Position numbers and translations under genes: made by a program
Shown: positions 1 to 8,508 of the stretch, one piece after another
How the letters are laid out: the number at the start of each line of letters is the position of its first letter
How positions within the stretch are numbered: position 1 is the stretch's first letter
Source: Acidobacteriota bacterium
Lineage (GTDB): Bacteria; Acidobacteriota; Terriglobia; Terriglobales; Acidobacteriaceae
Length of the DNA stretch: 46,384 nt
Direction of reading: 5' to 3'
Assembly (NCBI GenBank): GCA_023410055.1
Contig: JAEYQK010000065.1
Location: forward strand, 1-46,384
The notes under the pieces: model-generated
Told to the model about the DNA's origin: nothing
The model's input: the letters and a program-made list of their open reading frames with translations, nothing else
The model's database searches: none

Positions 1-599
1 TTGCGAAAAGCGAGAAGCTGTTTTTCCTTCCCGATCAGCACTTGGGACGAAATACCGGCTATGCCATGGGAATCCCGCTGAGCGAGATGGTTGTCTGGGA
101 TCCTTACATGCCGATGGGCGGCCAGACGGCTGACAAGCTGCGGGCGGCGAAGGTGATTCTGTGGAAGGGCCATTGCTCGGTGCACCAGCGATTTCTGCCT
201 GAACACGTGGACAAGGTTCGCGCGAAGAATCCTGGTATCCAGGTTATCGTGCATCCCGAGTGCCGCTGGGAAGTTTGCCAGAAGGCCGACGGTATTGGTT
301 CGACCGACAGATTGATCAAGTACGTGAAGGAATCCCCGGCGGGAACGCCGTTCGCAGTTGGGACCGAGATTCATCTGGTTAACCGCATGAGTAAGCAGTT
401 CGCGGCAGAGGGAAAGAAGGTCATCACACTAGACGATTCCGGGTGTCTCTGCACGACCATGTACCGCATTTCCCCGCAGCACCTTTGCTGGGCGCTGGAG
501 AACCTCGTCGAAGGCAATGTCGTGAACCGGATCACGGTATCCGACGAGGTGAAGCAGTGGGCGCGCGTTGCTCTTGATAGAATGCTGCAGATTTCATAA
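1..599 (+). CDS. nadA: Quinolinate synthase, C-terminal part (cut by window edge)
   Basis: The frame is open from base 3 and the protein begins before the window. NadA condenses iminoaspartate with dihydroxyacetone phosphate to quinolinate in de novo NAD synthesis, using a [4Fe-4S] cluster. Visible family signatures are the LFFLPDQHLGRNTG block, the HPEC motif (Cys codon at 261) and the late GCLCTTM motif (Cys codons at 444 and 450), which should supply cluster ligands. The TAA stop is at 597-599. About 199 residues are visible, so roughly the N-terminal 40% is missing. No nadB or nadC is visible; they could lie to the left. The identification is firm on motif grounds. Confidence 0.95.
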   Translation, partial: AKSEKLFFLPDQHLGRNTGYAMGIPLSEMVVWDPYMPMGGQTADKLRAAKVILWKGHCSVHQRFLPEHVDKVRAKNPGIQVIVHPECRWEVCQKADGIGSTDRLIKYVKESPAGTPFAVGTEIHLVNRMSKQFAAEGKKVITLDDSGCLCTTMYRISPQHLCWALENLVEGNVVNRITVSDEVKQWARVALDRMLQIS

Positions 600-664
600 T
601 CGATGGTTGGTGTTTGAAGAGTGCAAATGGTCAATCACCAAATCACAAGTCCCAAATGAGGCCG

Positions 665-1099
665 ATGGATAGAACTTTCACACTCGATGAAGCGCAGATG
701 CTGCTGCCCTTATTGGAGTCGCTGTTGAAGCAGGCCATGGGCGGCCGTGAAAAGCTAGAGGGACTAGAGGAAGAGTCGAATCTGCTGGCGACTCAGATCA
801 TGCTGAACGGCGGGATGAGGGTGGACTTACCCGCAGCCCAAGCGCGCAAAGAAGAGAAGGAGCGCGTGCTGCAGCAAGTGAAAGACGCACTGGCTGAAAT
901 TGATTCTATCGGGGTTCAGGTGAAGGACATCGAAATCGGACTCCTGGACTTTCCGTGCATCGTTGATGGCGAGACGATTCTTCTATGCTGGAAGGTGGGC
1001 GAGCAGAGAATCGCACACTGGCACAGCACGACCGAAGGCTATCAAGGCCGCAAGCCGATAGACGATCGCATCTCGGGCAAAGGCGGACGAAGCCAGTAA
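665..1099 (+). CDS. DUF2203 family protein
   Basis: This predicted soluble protein of 144 residues matches the DUF2203 pattern: an N-terminal FTLDEAQxLLPLLE helix, a charged coiled-coil-like middle, and a C-terminal block with GLLDFPC, CWKVGE and HWHSTTEGYQGRKPI. The function of the family is unknown. ATG 665 is preferred because the FTLDEA motif follows directly and GAGG lies just upstream at 658-661, though the spacing is short; ATG 656 is an alternative. It follows nadA by 65 bases on the same strand, so cotranscription is possible. Confidence 0.8.
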   Translation: MDRTFTLDEAQMLLPLLESLLKQAMGGREKLEGLEEESNLLATQIMLNGGMRVDLPAAQARKEEKERVLQQVKDALAEIDSIGVQVKDIEIGLLDFPCIVDGETILLCWKVGEQRIAHWHSTTEGYQGRKPIDDRISGKGGRSQ

Positions 1100-1250
1100 C
1101 TCCCGTCCATGTTCTCGATTCTCATCTCCTCACCTCCGCTGATGTTTCGACTACCTCTCCTCCCTGCGCATTTTCAGTTTGATATCAAGTTGCGGAACAT
1201 TCATACGAGTTGGCTGCTATCATTGAAGAATAGTGAGAGGCTGTTCCCCA

Positions 1251-2366
1251 GTGACATATTTCCGTCCCAAGGCGCTTGTTCGCGCTATTTCGCTTTCCAT
1301 TTTTCTAGTTGGTTCGATCGCTCTTGTTGGCTGTGGTCGCGGTGGCAAGATGATCGGGAAAGACTATGTCTACGTCTCGGCGCCGCAGGTCAATCTTCGT
1401 GACCGGCTTTCGGCCGTTTACACAAAGGTTGGCACTGTGAAGAACGGTGAACGAGTCCAGATTCTGGAGAAGAGCAAGCGGTTCTACCGAGTTCGAACGA
1501 ATAGCGGGGCTGAGGGTTGGATCGAAGTCCGTTATCTTGTGCCACAGGACATTTTTGATGGCTTCGAAAAGCTGAGAGGCGATAACGCGAACGCCGTGCC
1601 ACAAGCGCACGGAGCAGCCAGAGCAGACCTCAACATACACCTTACTCCCGAGCGTAATGGCGAACACCTCTACCAGATGAAAGAGGGTGAGAAGGTTGAG
1701 GTGTTGAAGCGCGCGATCACGGAGAAAGAGAGTACCGCTCCGCCAAAGACAATCAAATCAGCAACGCTGAAGGACACTTCCCAGAAGGAACCCGAGGCAC
1801 CACCGAAGGTCTATGAAGACTGGTTGCTGATCAAGGATACTCAGCAACATGTCGGCTGGGTTTTGGCAAGGATGGTCGATATTGACGTTCCATTCGATAT
1901 CGCGCAGTACGCCGAGGGCCAACGTATTGTGGCGACCTTCCCGCTGAATTATGTTCAAGATAATGATCCTGCAACAGGACAGACCAAAAGTGTGCCGCAG
2001 TACCTGATGCTGACGACGGAACCGAAGGACGGATTGCCGTACGACTTCAACCATATCCGAGTGTTTTCCTGGAACCAGAAGCGTCATAGGTATGAGACTG
2101 CCTACCGGGAACGCGATCTTTTTGGCGTTTTTCCCGTTACGGTAGCCCATGAAGTCTTCGATAAGGAAGGCGACTTGCCGACGTTCACTATCACCCTCAA
2201 AGAAGTGAGCGGCAACTCCATTCAGCGGAAATATAAGATGAATGGCCCCATCGTCCGCCGGGTCATGAGCCCCGCCGAAGAACAAGCCGACAAAGCCGAT
2301 CGCGCTCAGAGAGCAGCACAGCGCAGGGCAGAGCGCGTAGAGCGTCGGAAATCCAAGTCACATTGA
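1251..2366 (+). CDS. Lipoprotein with two bacterial SH3-like domains
   Basis: The 371-residue protein starts with a basic, hydrophobic signal ending in a lipobox (ALVGC), so it is probably lipidated and held in the envelope. The first SH3-like repeat (about residues 35-95) shows the VNLRDRLS...GTVKNGERVQILE...GAEGWIEVRYL pattern. A second, more divergent copy (about 120-210) shows LNIHLTPERNGE...MKEGEKVEVL...HVGWVLARMV. The C-terminal region is not recognised and ends in a charged Arg/Ala tail. GTG 1251 is chosen because GAGAGG lies at 1235-1240; GTG 1233 would remove that site. Such SH3 domains usually bind cell-wall peptides; that role is inference here. Confidence 0.75.
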   Translation: MTYFRPKALVRAISLSIFLVGSIALVGCGRGGKMIGKDYVYVSAPQVNLRDRLSAVYTKVGTVKNGERVQILEKSKRFYRVRTNSGAEGWIEVRYLVPQDIFDGFEKLRGDNANAVPQAHGAARADLNIHLTPERNGEHLYQMKEGEKVEVLKRAITEKESTAPPKTIKSATLKDTSQKEPEAPPKVYEDWLLIKDTQQHVGWVLARMVDIDVPFDIAQYAEGQRIVATFPLNYVQDNDPATGQTKSVPQYLMLTTEPKDGLPYDFNHIRVFSWNQKRHRYETAYRERDLFGVFPVTVAHEVFDKEGDLPTFTITLKEVSGNSIQRKYKMNGPIVRRVMSPAEEQADKADRAQRAAQRRAERVERRKSKSH

Positions 2367-2527
2367 AGTGGAAGCACATTTAGTTCCTAACCTGCTGTTG
2401 TGACATGACTCGCCATGCTCGGCGACGCGAATAAATCTGCTTGCTAGAGAACATCCAGAGTAGGCATCAGAACGCCCTTTCGACGAATCATACTGCCAAA
2501 ATGTGTGGTCCGGGCGCGGGGTGAGTG

Positions 2528-2755
2528 ATGGCAGAAAAGGTAAAGCGTCTCAACCTGGAACGGGATTATAAGAAGTACTTGTACTACATCGACGGGAACG
2601 GAAATGTGTGCCAGAAACCGAAGTCGGGCGGAGGCGAGGCGCAACTGCTGGTGAAAGATGCTGTTCAGCGTGATAACAACTACTTGTATTTCATTGACAA
2701 AGAGGGCGATGTCTCGCGCTCTCCGCGCGGATCCAAGAATAAACAAGCAGCTTAA
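2528..2755 (+). CDS. Small protein with two YLYYIDxxGxV repeats
   Basis: This 75-residue protein has no signal peptide or membrane segment. It contains two copies of one short motif: KKYLYYIDGNGNVCQKPK, then NNYLYFIDKEGDVSRSPR, each followed by a basic stretch. The repeats look like beta-hairpin units. I do not know a function for them. The start at ATG 2528 follows GCGGGGTGAG; the overlapping GTG at 2525 is an alternative. The TAA stop is directly followed by the ATG of the next gene, so the two are almost certainly translated together. Confidence 0.6.
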   Translation: MAEKVKRLNLERDYKKYLYYIDGNGNVCQKPKSGGGEAQLLVKDAVQRDNNYLYFIDKEGDVSRSPRGSKNKQAA

Positions 2756-4423
2756 ATGAATTCAGATACGGCCTGGAATATGTACGTCTTCCGGGACGGT
2801 CGCAGGACTTTTTCCGGAGCTACTCTGGCGAGAGATCTCGCTGGAGCCATCCTTTCCTTGTTCGAGCCAACCGCCTCAAGGCTCCAGGATCGGTTGATTG
2901 ATGTCCTGCTGCGTGCAGGCGAGTTCGAGTGCGCTCTTGCTGACGCAAAACTCCCGGCATCACGCGACGTCGCCCAGATAACTGACGCACTGGCCGAAGC
3001 GCTGGTCGGCGGCAATGGCTTGAACGTTACCAGCGAAGAGTTGCTGCGGAAGATCCCCCAAAACATCTCGGCAGAGATGAGAGTTTCTCCGCCAGAAGGG
3101 TTTGCCTACTACGCACTCCACCCGCTCGACTACGCAGATATGACGACGGAAATGCGATTGAGTTCAGGTACCGTGTGCGTTGTTGGCATTCGCAGTATTG
3201 GCGTGACGCTCAGCGCAATCGTAGCAGCGGCATTCCGGCTGCGTGGCATCCGTACCATTCGCTTCAACGTTCGTCCCACCGGCCATCCTTATAATCGCAC
3301 GATGGAGTTGAGCGCCGAGCAGCGCCGGCTGGTTTCCAACGGTTGTTCTGAGGGAGGCGAGTTCGTGGTTGTCGACGAAGGCCCCGGTATGAGCGGATCG
3401 TCATTTCTCTCTGTTGGGGAGGCGCTTGAAGAGGCCGGAGCTCCGGTCGAGAAGATTACCTTTCTATGCAGTCGGACACCTGATCCGGACGGTTTGCGTT
3501 CGTCTAATGGAGGTGAGCGGTGGCGCCGCTTCCGCGCATGCTACTCGCGGCGAAATTGGCGGTTGCCGAGTGGGGCGCAGTTCTACATCGGCGGAGGCGA
3601 GTGGCGAAGCGTGTTGGGAAACGATGGCGAGCTACCAGCTACATGGACCCAGATGGAGCGTCTTAAGTTCTTGTCGGAAGATCGCAGGCTGTTTCTGAAG
3701 TTCGAGGGCTTCGGGCAATATGGCTCTGCTGTCGTTGAGCGTGCCAATCGAATAGCCTCGGCTGGCTTCGGGCCGATGCCGCTGGACTCAACGCAGGGAT
3801 TCGCCTTCTATGAGACTGTCTCGGGTACTCCGGCTACAAAGCGCCAACTGAGTCGGGATGACATAGATCGCATCGCTGCGTACTGTGCGTTCAGGACCAC
3901 TGCGTTTCGGTGCGAAGGAATAGAGAGTACAGATCTTCTCGAAACAATGGTGCAATTCAACATTGCTCAGGAATTCGGTGCGGAAGGGGTGATTCCGGAA
4001 GGCAGCCTGGGGTCACGGTATCCAGTTCTGGTGGACGGCAGGATGAGCCCGCACGAGTGGATCGTCGCCCCAGATGGGAAGCTAATAAAAACGGATAACG
4101 CAAGTCACGGCGACGATCATTTCTTTCCGGGGCCTACCGATATTGCGTGGGACTTGGCTGGTACGATGGTTGAGTGGAACATGGACGAGCAGGCTTCGGA
4201 CCTTCTGATTTCGGAATACCAGCGCCTGTCGGGTGATAACCCGAGGGAGCGAATCGGGAGCTTCCTGCTCGCGTATTCCGTTTTCCGTCTTGCATACTGC
4301 AAAATGGCAGCTGCGGCGCTTGGGGGGACTGCGGAAGAAGATATCTTGATGAGAGCTTATAGGTACTATCGGGCTGCCGCCCGCTCCCGGTTAGGCCGAG
4401 AGATGGACCCAATGCCGGCCTAG
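2756..4423 (+). CDS. Phosphoribosyltransferase-like / APH-kinase-like fusion protein
   Basis: This 555-residue soluble protein is not one I recognise as a named family. Residues about 110-245 look like a type I PRTase fold: a loop-I motif VVGIRSIG (143-149) and a PRPP-loop-like segment FVVVDEGPGMSGSS (203-216). Residues about 305-545 resemble an aminoglycoside/choline-kinase fold: LFLKFEGFG with Lys315, then DGRMSPHEW (427-435), LIKTD (443-447) and PTDIAWDLAG (460-469), the last resembling the C-lobe signature of APH enzymes. The canonical HGDxHxxN catalytic loop is absent, so activity is uncertain. The ATG abuts the stop of the small repeat protein upstream. Domain assignments are inferred by eye and need profile searches. 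Confidence 0.5.
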   Translation: MNSDTAWNMYVFRDGRRTFSGATLARDLAGAILSLFEPTASRLQDRLIDVLLRAGEFECALADAKLPASRDVAQITDALAEALVGGNGLNVTSEELLRKIPQNISAEMRVSPPEGFAYYALHPLDYADMTTEMRLSSGTVCVVGIRSIGVTLSAIVAAAFRLRGIRTIRFNVRPTGHPYNRTMELSAEQRRLVSNGCSEGGEFVVVDEGPGMSGSSFLSVGEALEEAGAPVEKITFLCSRTPDPDGLRSSNGGERWRRFRACYSRRNWRLPSGAQFYIGGGEWRSVLGNDGELPATWTQMERLKFLSEDRRLFLKFEGFGQYGSAVVERANRIASAGFGPMPLDSTQGFAFYETVSGTPATKRQLSRDDIDRIAAYCAFRTTAFRCEGIESTDLLETMVQFNIAQEFGAEGVIPEGSLGSRYPVLVDGRMSPHEWIVAPDGKLIKTDNASHGDDHFFPGPTDIAWDLAGTMVEWNMDEQASDLLISEYQRLSGDNPRERIGSFLLAYSVFRLAYCKMAAAALGGTAEEDILMRAYRYYRAAARSRLGREMDPMPA

Positions 4424-4766
4424 TAATAAGTTCTGCTGATGCTAGTGATTTTTCAGATTTTGGAATGCTTGAATCTGATACCTACCAAATTCCATAATGC
4501 TCGTCGGGAACGTTTCCGTTAAACCACTGAAACACAGCAGCTTACGGGAATGTTACTTTGGTATGCGAGTTGCTCTTAGATAAGCGTCTGACGGGCAGTC
4601 TAACTTGGGTGGTTGCTCGTCGTCAGATGAGGTTCGTCTACCTCAATTTTGAATGAATACTTGATGCCTGCCGAAACCGGCAGGCTTTTTTTGCTCTCTC
4701 GGCGAACAAACTGTCCAGCCAATTCTTCAGTATGGTGCCGTCATTCCTGTATACGGAATTCCATAT
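4424..4766. other. Gene-free stretch with several hairpins
   Basis: No convincing ORF is present. On the plus strand I see a CAGATT/AATCTG hairpin near 4455-4480, a nine-pair stem 4585-4593 with 4621-4629 (one GU pair), GAGGT/ACCTC at 4629-4633 and 4640-4644, and an intrinsic terminator at 4667-4692. It may be a long 3' UTR of the preceding gene or a small RNA with its own terminator. I found no convincing promoter inside it. Confidence 0.4.
4667..4692 (+). terminator. Intrinsic terminator
   Basis: A perfect seven-pair stem CCTGCCG/CGGCAGG with loop AAAC is followed by C and a run of Ts. The T run is present on the plus strand only, so it ends plus-strand transcription. The last plus-strand gene ends 243 bases upstream. 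Confidence 0.85.
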
Positions 4767-4767
4767 C

Positions 4768-5526
4768 TCAGGTAAACAACGGAAAGTGACTGGCGGCCGC
4801 CATGAAGAAGAGCATGGGAAAAGAGAGCCAGAAATTCGTGCGTGAGGCGAGAAATGTCAAACGTGTGAAACTCGCGGCTTTATCCGGCAAACGGGTACCA
4901 TCCGCGGCGTGCTGGGCGTTCCACTGAATCATTCGTTTTTGCATGCGCCAGATCAGACCCCAAACGTTGAACATCATGAACCAGCCGAGTCCGCCACCGA
5001 TGCCAATGCATAGCAGGCGATTACTCTCCCAGCCATGGGAGTTGAGGCGAACGTAGCCGTAAGAAGCAGCAATCATCACGGCCGCCGTGATAATTCCCAG
5101 CACCGGGCCCTTATGCAGAAACTGGCTCGGGGACATCAGTACGCCCATGTAGATGATGAACGCTACGGTCCAGATCACGAAAAAGCTCCAAATAGCTCTT
5201 CCAGGACTTGCGTCGGCGTTGCGCGCATCTGGCACGACGATCTTCATCCAATACCAGATACCTACGAAAACCGTCACGACAGAAGCCCAGCGAAACCAGA
5301 AGAACGCTCGCGACATCAGAGCGGGAAACACTTTGGCGCGTGTGCCGGGGTCGAGTTCCGCAAACGCCGGCGTGCTAACAAGATTGAAAAAATAGAGCAG
5401 CCCAACCCAGGTGATGCCTGCGACGAAGTGAATCCACCGAAGCGCGATCAGAAGATCGAGAACAGAGTCGCTGGGGAAAGCAAAAAAATAACTAGCCGGA
5501 GCAAGCACAAAAGCAGAAGAGTGCAT
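4768..5526 (-). CDS. Urate-hydroxylase N-terminal-like (PuuD-like) membrane protein
   Basis: The 252-residue integral membrane protein has about seven hydrophobic segments. The pattern LRWIHFVAGITWVGLLYFFN followed by SRAFFWFRWASVVTVF matches the PF06181 (urate oxidase N-terminal, PuuD) family. Canonical PuuD adds a C-terminal cytochrome c domain; it is absent here, so catalysis of urate oxidation is not established. ATG 5526 is chosen because a perfect AGGAGG lies five bases upstream; a longer frame to 5568 has no comparable site. It is divergent from hfq. No purine-degradation genes are nearby. Confidence 0.65.
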   Translation of the reverse strand: MHSSAFVLAPASYFFAFPSDSVLDLLIALRWIHFVAGITWVGLLYFFNLVSTPAFAELDPGTRAKVFPALMSRAFFWFRWASVVTVFVGIWYWMKIVVPDARNADASPGRAIWSFFVIWTVAFIIYMGVLMSPSQFLHKGPVLGIITAAVMIAASYGYVRLNSHGWESNRLLCIGIGGGLGWFMMFNVWGLIWRMQKRMIQWNAQHAADGTRLPDKAASFTRLTFLASRTNFWLSFPMLFFMAAASHFPLFT

Positions 5527-5640
5527 TCTTCCTCCTGAAGATCGATGCCAGGCGAGACTAACGCCCAAGAAACCGAGATGCGGAGGTCTGAGTAGAAGAC
5601 TCAGGATTGTATATCACTGAGGTACTTGCTCATCTACGAG

Positions 5641-5669
5641 TTGAAAAGTCCGTTCGCAAAGCCTATCGT
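5641..5669 (+). promoter_or_regulatory. Possible sigma70-type promoter for hfq-hflX
   Basis: TTGAAA (5641-5646) and TATCGT (5664-5669) are separated by 17 bases, in the divergent region upstream of hfq. The -35 box is good and the -10 box is weak. Prediction is from sequence only. Confidence 0.35.
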
Positions 5670-5812
5670 ATGTAAATCGGTTTGGCGATAGCCTTCCGCG
5701 TCAGGCCCCCCGGGTAAAAGAGCAAGAGCCGCGATTTAAGATGGCATTTTGCATGGAAATACTGAAAGACGAAGGAGCCCATCTGACAGCTCCACAGACA
5801 AGGAGATCGGCA

Positions 5813-6154
5813 GTGGAAAACAAGCCGGCACAAAACATCCAAGACTCTTTTCTGAACACCGCCCGAAAGGACAAAGCGACCATAACGCTGTATTTGCTCA
5901 GCGGAGTAAAGCTGACGGGACGAATTCGCTCATTTGATAAGTATTCGGTCGTTCTGGAAACGAACAATCAGGAGCAACTGATTTTCAAACACGCGATTTC
6001 GACTGTCGTGATGGCGAAACCGCATGCGCAAGAGCGTTCGTATACGACTGACAGGCAGGGAAGCGTTGAGGCGAGGCCCGTTGCCAGCGCAAGCTCGGCA
6101 AGTGCAGGACCGCCGGTCGCAGGCCCAGCTACTCCGTCCACAACGGAGGGGTGA
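5813..6154 (+). CDS. hfq: RNA chaperone Hfq
   Basis: Hfq forms a hexameric Sm ring that anneals small RNAs with mRNAs. The 113-residue product has the Sm1 region (QDSFLNTARKDKATITLYL, GVKLTGRIRSFDKYSVVLE) and the diagnostic Sm2 motif IFKHAISTVV (about residues 57-66). GTG 5813 is chosen because AGGAG lies at 5801-5805, and the Hfq core begins a few residues later; the longer upstream frame has no family similarity. The tail after the core (about 45 residues, rich in Ala, Ser, Pro) looks disordered. It overlaps hflX by four bases (GTGA), the same gene order as in proteobacteria. Confidence 0.93.
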   Translation: MENKPAQNIQDSFLNTARKDKATITLYLLSGVKLTGRIRSFDKYSVVLETNNQEQLIFKHAISTVVMAKPHAQERSYTTDRQGSVEARPVASASSASAGPPVAGPATPSTTEG

Positions 6155-7626
6155 GCATTCCCAGGGCGCGTGGTCCACTCCCGTTCGAACCTGATTGGGA
6201 ATCAGTGTCTTCGTCACGGAAATCGAGTCCAACGAAATCAGTGGGGTCAGGCACAAGACCTGAGCGCGCGTTCCTCGTGGGCATCGACTATCGGGGACGA
6301 GTGTCTTCGCCAAGCGTGGATGATGAAGAAGGGCCGCGGCGTCCTCAGAAAGGCCTCACAGTTGGCGCACGTGCCGCCCGAAATTCCGCGCTGTCAGGGT
6401 CAGCCGGGGCCAAGGCGGCGCGGGTGCCGCAGTTCAGCGCTGAAGAGTCGCTCGCCGAACTTCACGAACTCGCCGGCAGCGCCGGTGCCGAAGTCGTCGG
6501 TGAGTTCCTTCAGAATCGTGATCGTCCCGATCCGGCTACGCTGATCGGACGCGGCAAACTCAGCGAGATTTCCGGCGCCGCCGCATCGGCAGAAGCCGAC
6601 TTGATCATCTTTGATCACGACCTTACTCCTTCGCAGCAGCGCAACGTCGAGAATGAAGTCAGTGCTCGTGTTATCGACCGAACGCAGTTGATCTTGGATA
6701 TCTTCGCGCGCCATGCACGCACGCGCGAAGGTCAGCTTCAGGTGGAACTGGCGCAGCTCAAGTATCTGATGCCGAGACTCGCTGGCCGTGGCAAAGAGAT
6801 GTCGCAACTAGGCGGTGGCATAGGTACGCGCGGGCCGGGCGAAACGCAACTTGAGACAGATCGCCGCAAGATATTTCGGCGTGTGCGCGCCCTCGAAGAA
6901 CAAATCGAGAATGTGCGACGGATACGCGCACAACAGCGCCAGCGGCGCGAGTCGGTTCCGGTGGCGACCGTTGCGCTTGTGGGATACACGAATGCGGGGA
7001 AATCTACGACCTTCAATGCGCTGACCAAGGCCGGCGTGCTTGAGTCGGGCAAAATGTTCGCCACTCTTGACCCGACTATCCGAGGCGTTATTCTGCCATC
7101 CAAGCGCAAAGTCTTGTTATCGGATACGGTCGGTTTCATCCGCAGCCTTCCACATTCGCTGGTTTCTGCTTTCAGGGCGACACTCGAAGAGGTGCAGCGT
7201 GCAGCGATAGTGCTTCATCTATCGGACGCGAGTAGCCCGATTTCCGACGAACAGGATGCGCAGGTTGAACAAGTGCTGAATGAACTTGATGCAGCCAGCA
7301 AACCGCGCATTCATGTGATCAACAAGATCGATCTGCTCTCGCCGGTTGAGCGCAGTAGTCTGGTTGACGACGAAACGACGGTTCACATATCTGCGAAGAC
7401 CGGCAAGGGTCTCGGTGCGCTGCTCGAAGCAATCGACCGGATGCTTTCTGAAGATGCATTGAGTCGAGTACGACTACGCGTCCCACAGAGCGAAGGAAAG
7501 ATACTGTCGCAACTCGAAGCACGAGCGCGCATCTACGGCCGTGAATATCGCGACGGTATGGTTGAGATCGATGCGCAAGCTCCCGAATCTTTGCTCAGGA
7601 AAATGAAGAAGTTTGTCGTCGAGTAG
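6151..7626 (+). CDS. hflX: GTPase HflX
   Basis: HflX is a ribosome-associated GTPase that splits or rescues stalled ribosomes under stress. The 491-residue protein has the HflX N-terminal domain (LIGRGKLSEI, DHDLTPSQQRN, QLELAQLKY-like and GGGIGTRGPGETQLE), then a G domain with G1 GYTNAGKST, G3 DTVGFI and G4 NKIDL. The first 90 residues are a low-complexity extension compared with E. coli HflX (426 residues). The GTG start overlaps the hfq stop and is preceded by GGAGGG, which supports coupled translation. Confidence 0.93.
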   Translation: MSIPRARGPLPFEPDWESVSSSRKSSPTKSVGSGTRPERAFLVGIDYRGRVSSPSVDDEEGPRRPQKGLTVGARAARNSALSGSAGAKAARVPQFSAEESLAELHELAGSAGAEVVGEFLQNRDRPDPATLIGRGKLSEISGAAASAEADLIIFDHDLTPSQQRNVENEVSARVIDRTQLILDIFARHARTREGQLQVELAQLKYLMPRLAGRGKEMSQLGGGIGTRGPGETQLETDRRKIFRRVRALEEQIENVRRIRAQQRQRRESVPVATVALVGYTNAGKSTTFNALTKAGVLESGKMFATLDPTIRGVILPSKRKVLLSDTVGFIRSLPHSLVSAFRATLEEVQRAAIVLHLSDASSPISDEQDAQVEQVLNELDAASKPRIHVINKIDLLSPVERSSLVDDETTVHISAKTGKGLGALLEAIDRMLSEDALSRVRLRVPQSEGKILSQLEARARIYGREYRDGMVEIDAQAPESLLRKMKKFVVE

Positions 7627-7736
7627 GACTCTCCTCAATCGAGTTTTCTCTAATCTTTCTGGCCTGACGTTTGCATAGGGATACAGTGGTGAGGCGCGCG
7701 CTACTGATGATCGTTTTATCACTTGCGCAGAATTTA

Positions 7737-7786
7737 AATGGGCCCGCGATCAAGAAGCGGTGACCTTTCTTGACCGAGAGCCCATT
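7737..7786. repeat. Nested inverted repeat
   Basis: Outer arms AATGGGC (7737-7743) and GCCCATT (7780-7786) enclose symmetric six-base internal loops (CCGCGA, CCGAGA). Inside these are inner arms TCAAGAA (7750-7756) and TTCTTGA (7767-7773). There is no T run after it, so it is not an ordinary terminator. It could be an operator, an mRNA structure, or a repeat relic. Confidence 0.6.
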
Positions 7787-7892
7787 CGATCCTGAATTGG
7801 ATCGGAGGTGATAGGTTTATGGTATTCCTATTACCCATAAAGTCAAGTGCGCAAATGACAAATTGTACTCGGGACTTACCAGCAGAGAGTGG

Positions 7893-7920
7893 ATGACAGC
7901 TGGTGGCTGTAAGTTATACT
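7893..7920 (+). promoter_or_regulatory. Likely sigma70-type promoter of the atp operon
   Basis: ATGACA (7893-7898) and TATACT (7915-7920) each match five of six consensus bases, with 16-base spacing. They lie about 110 bases upstream of the first atp start codon. Confidence 0.5.
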
Positions 7921-8028
7921 ATGGACACGAGATGCAACGCGCGCACGTCGGTGCCTCAAATTGATAAGTACGAACTGAGATGTTACGGGCCCAAGTAGTT
8001 TCCCGCTCGGTTCTTCACCTTTTTTGAG

Positions 8029-8508
8029 ATGGATGAAATCCTCAAGCAACTAGGCGAATTACTGATAGGATCGGTTCCGACGATAGTCTTGCTCACTATC
8101 GTTTTCGTCGCGTACCGGTTTCTTGTTCATGCTCCACTGGAAAAGGTGCTATCAGAAAGGCACGACAAGAGTGAAGGCGCCCTGGAGAAAGCTCGCGCTG
8201 ACATAGCGGCCGCCGAAGCCAGGACCGCCGAATACGAGAAGGCCTTGAGGGACGCGCGCTTGCAGCTATTCAAGGCACAGGAGTCCCGTCGGCAAGCGGC
8301 CGTAGACGCCAAAAATGCCATCCTTTCGCAGGCTCGCAACGCGGCCGACACGAAAATTCGTGATGCTAAGGCTGCCTTGGAGAAGGAAGTTGCTGGGTCC
8401 AAGCTGAATTTGCAGGCAGAAGGTGAGCGCCTGGCGTCCGAGGTCATCCAATCCATCTTCAAGCAGGTCGGAGCAGCAGAGGCTCCCTCGATTGGGGGCC
8501 AACGTTGA
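8029..8508 (+). CDS. atpF: ATP synthase F0 subunit b (first copy, b'-like)
   Basis: The 159-residue protein has one N-terminal membrane helix (about residues 12-32), then a long, charged, Ala-rich helix typical of the peripheral stalk. The sequence FLVHAPLEKVLSERHDK at the helix exit is characteristic of F0 b subunits. It anchors F1 to the membrane. ATG 8029 has only a weak GAG upstream. The stop overlaps the next start by four bases. It is the first gene of the b-b'-delta-alpha-gamma-beta-epsilon cluster. Confidence 0.88.
   Translation: MDEILKQLGELLIGSVPTIVLLTIVFVAYRFLVHAPLEKVLSERHDKSEGALEKARADIAAAEARTAEYEKALRDARLQLFKAQESRRQAAVDAKNAILSQARNAADTKIRDAKAALEKEVAGSKLNLQAEGERLASEVIQSIFKQVGAAEAPSIGGQR

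Larger units (their letters stand above)
7627..8028. other. Structured leader region of the ATP synthase operon
   Basis: 402 bases separate hflX from the first atp gene. It contains a nested hairpin (7737-7786), a CGATCC/GGATCG hairpin just before a GGAGGTGATAG ribosome-binding-like sequence, a TTTATGG/CCATAAA hairpin (about 7815-7842), and a promoter at 7893-7920. A 25-codon ORF starting at ATG 7819 after the GGAGGT has no recognisable product and is listed only as a possibility. Confidence 0.5.

Noticed and set aside
7819..7896. A 25-codon ORF after GGAGGT before the atp operon
   Set aside because: The ribosome site is attractive, but the peptide has no pattern, and the ORF lies before the likely promoter. 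Kept only as a possibility.
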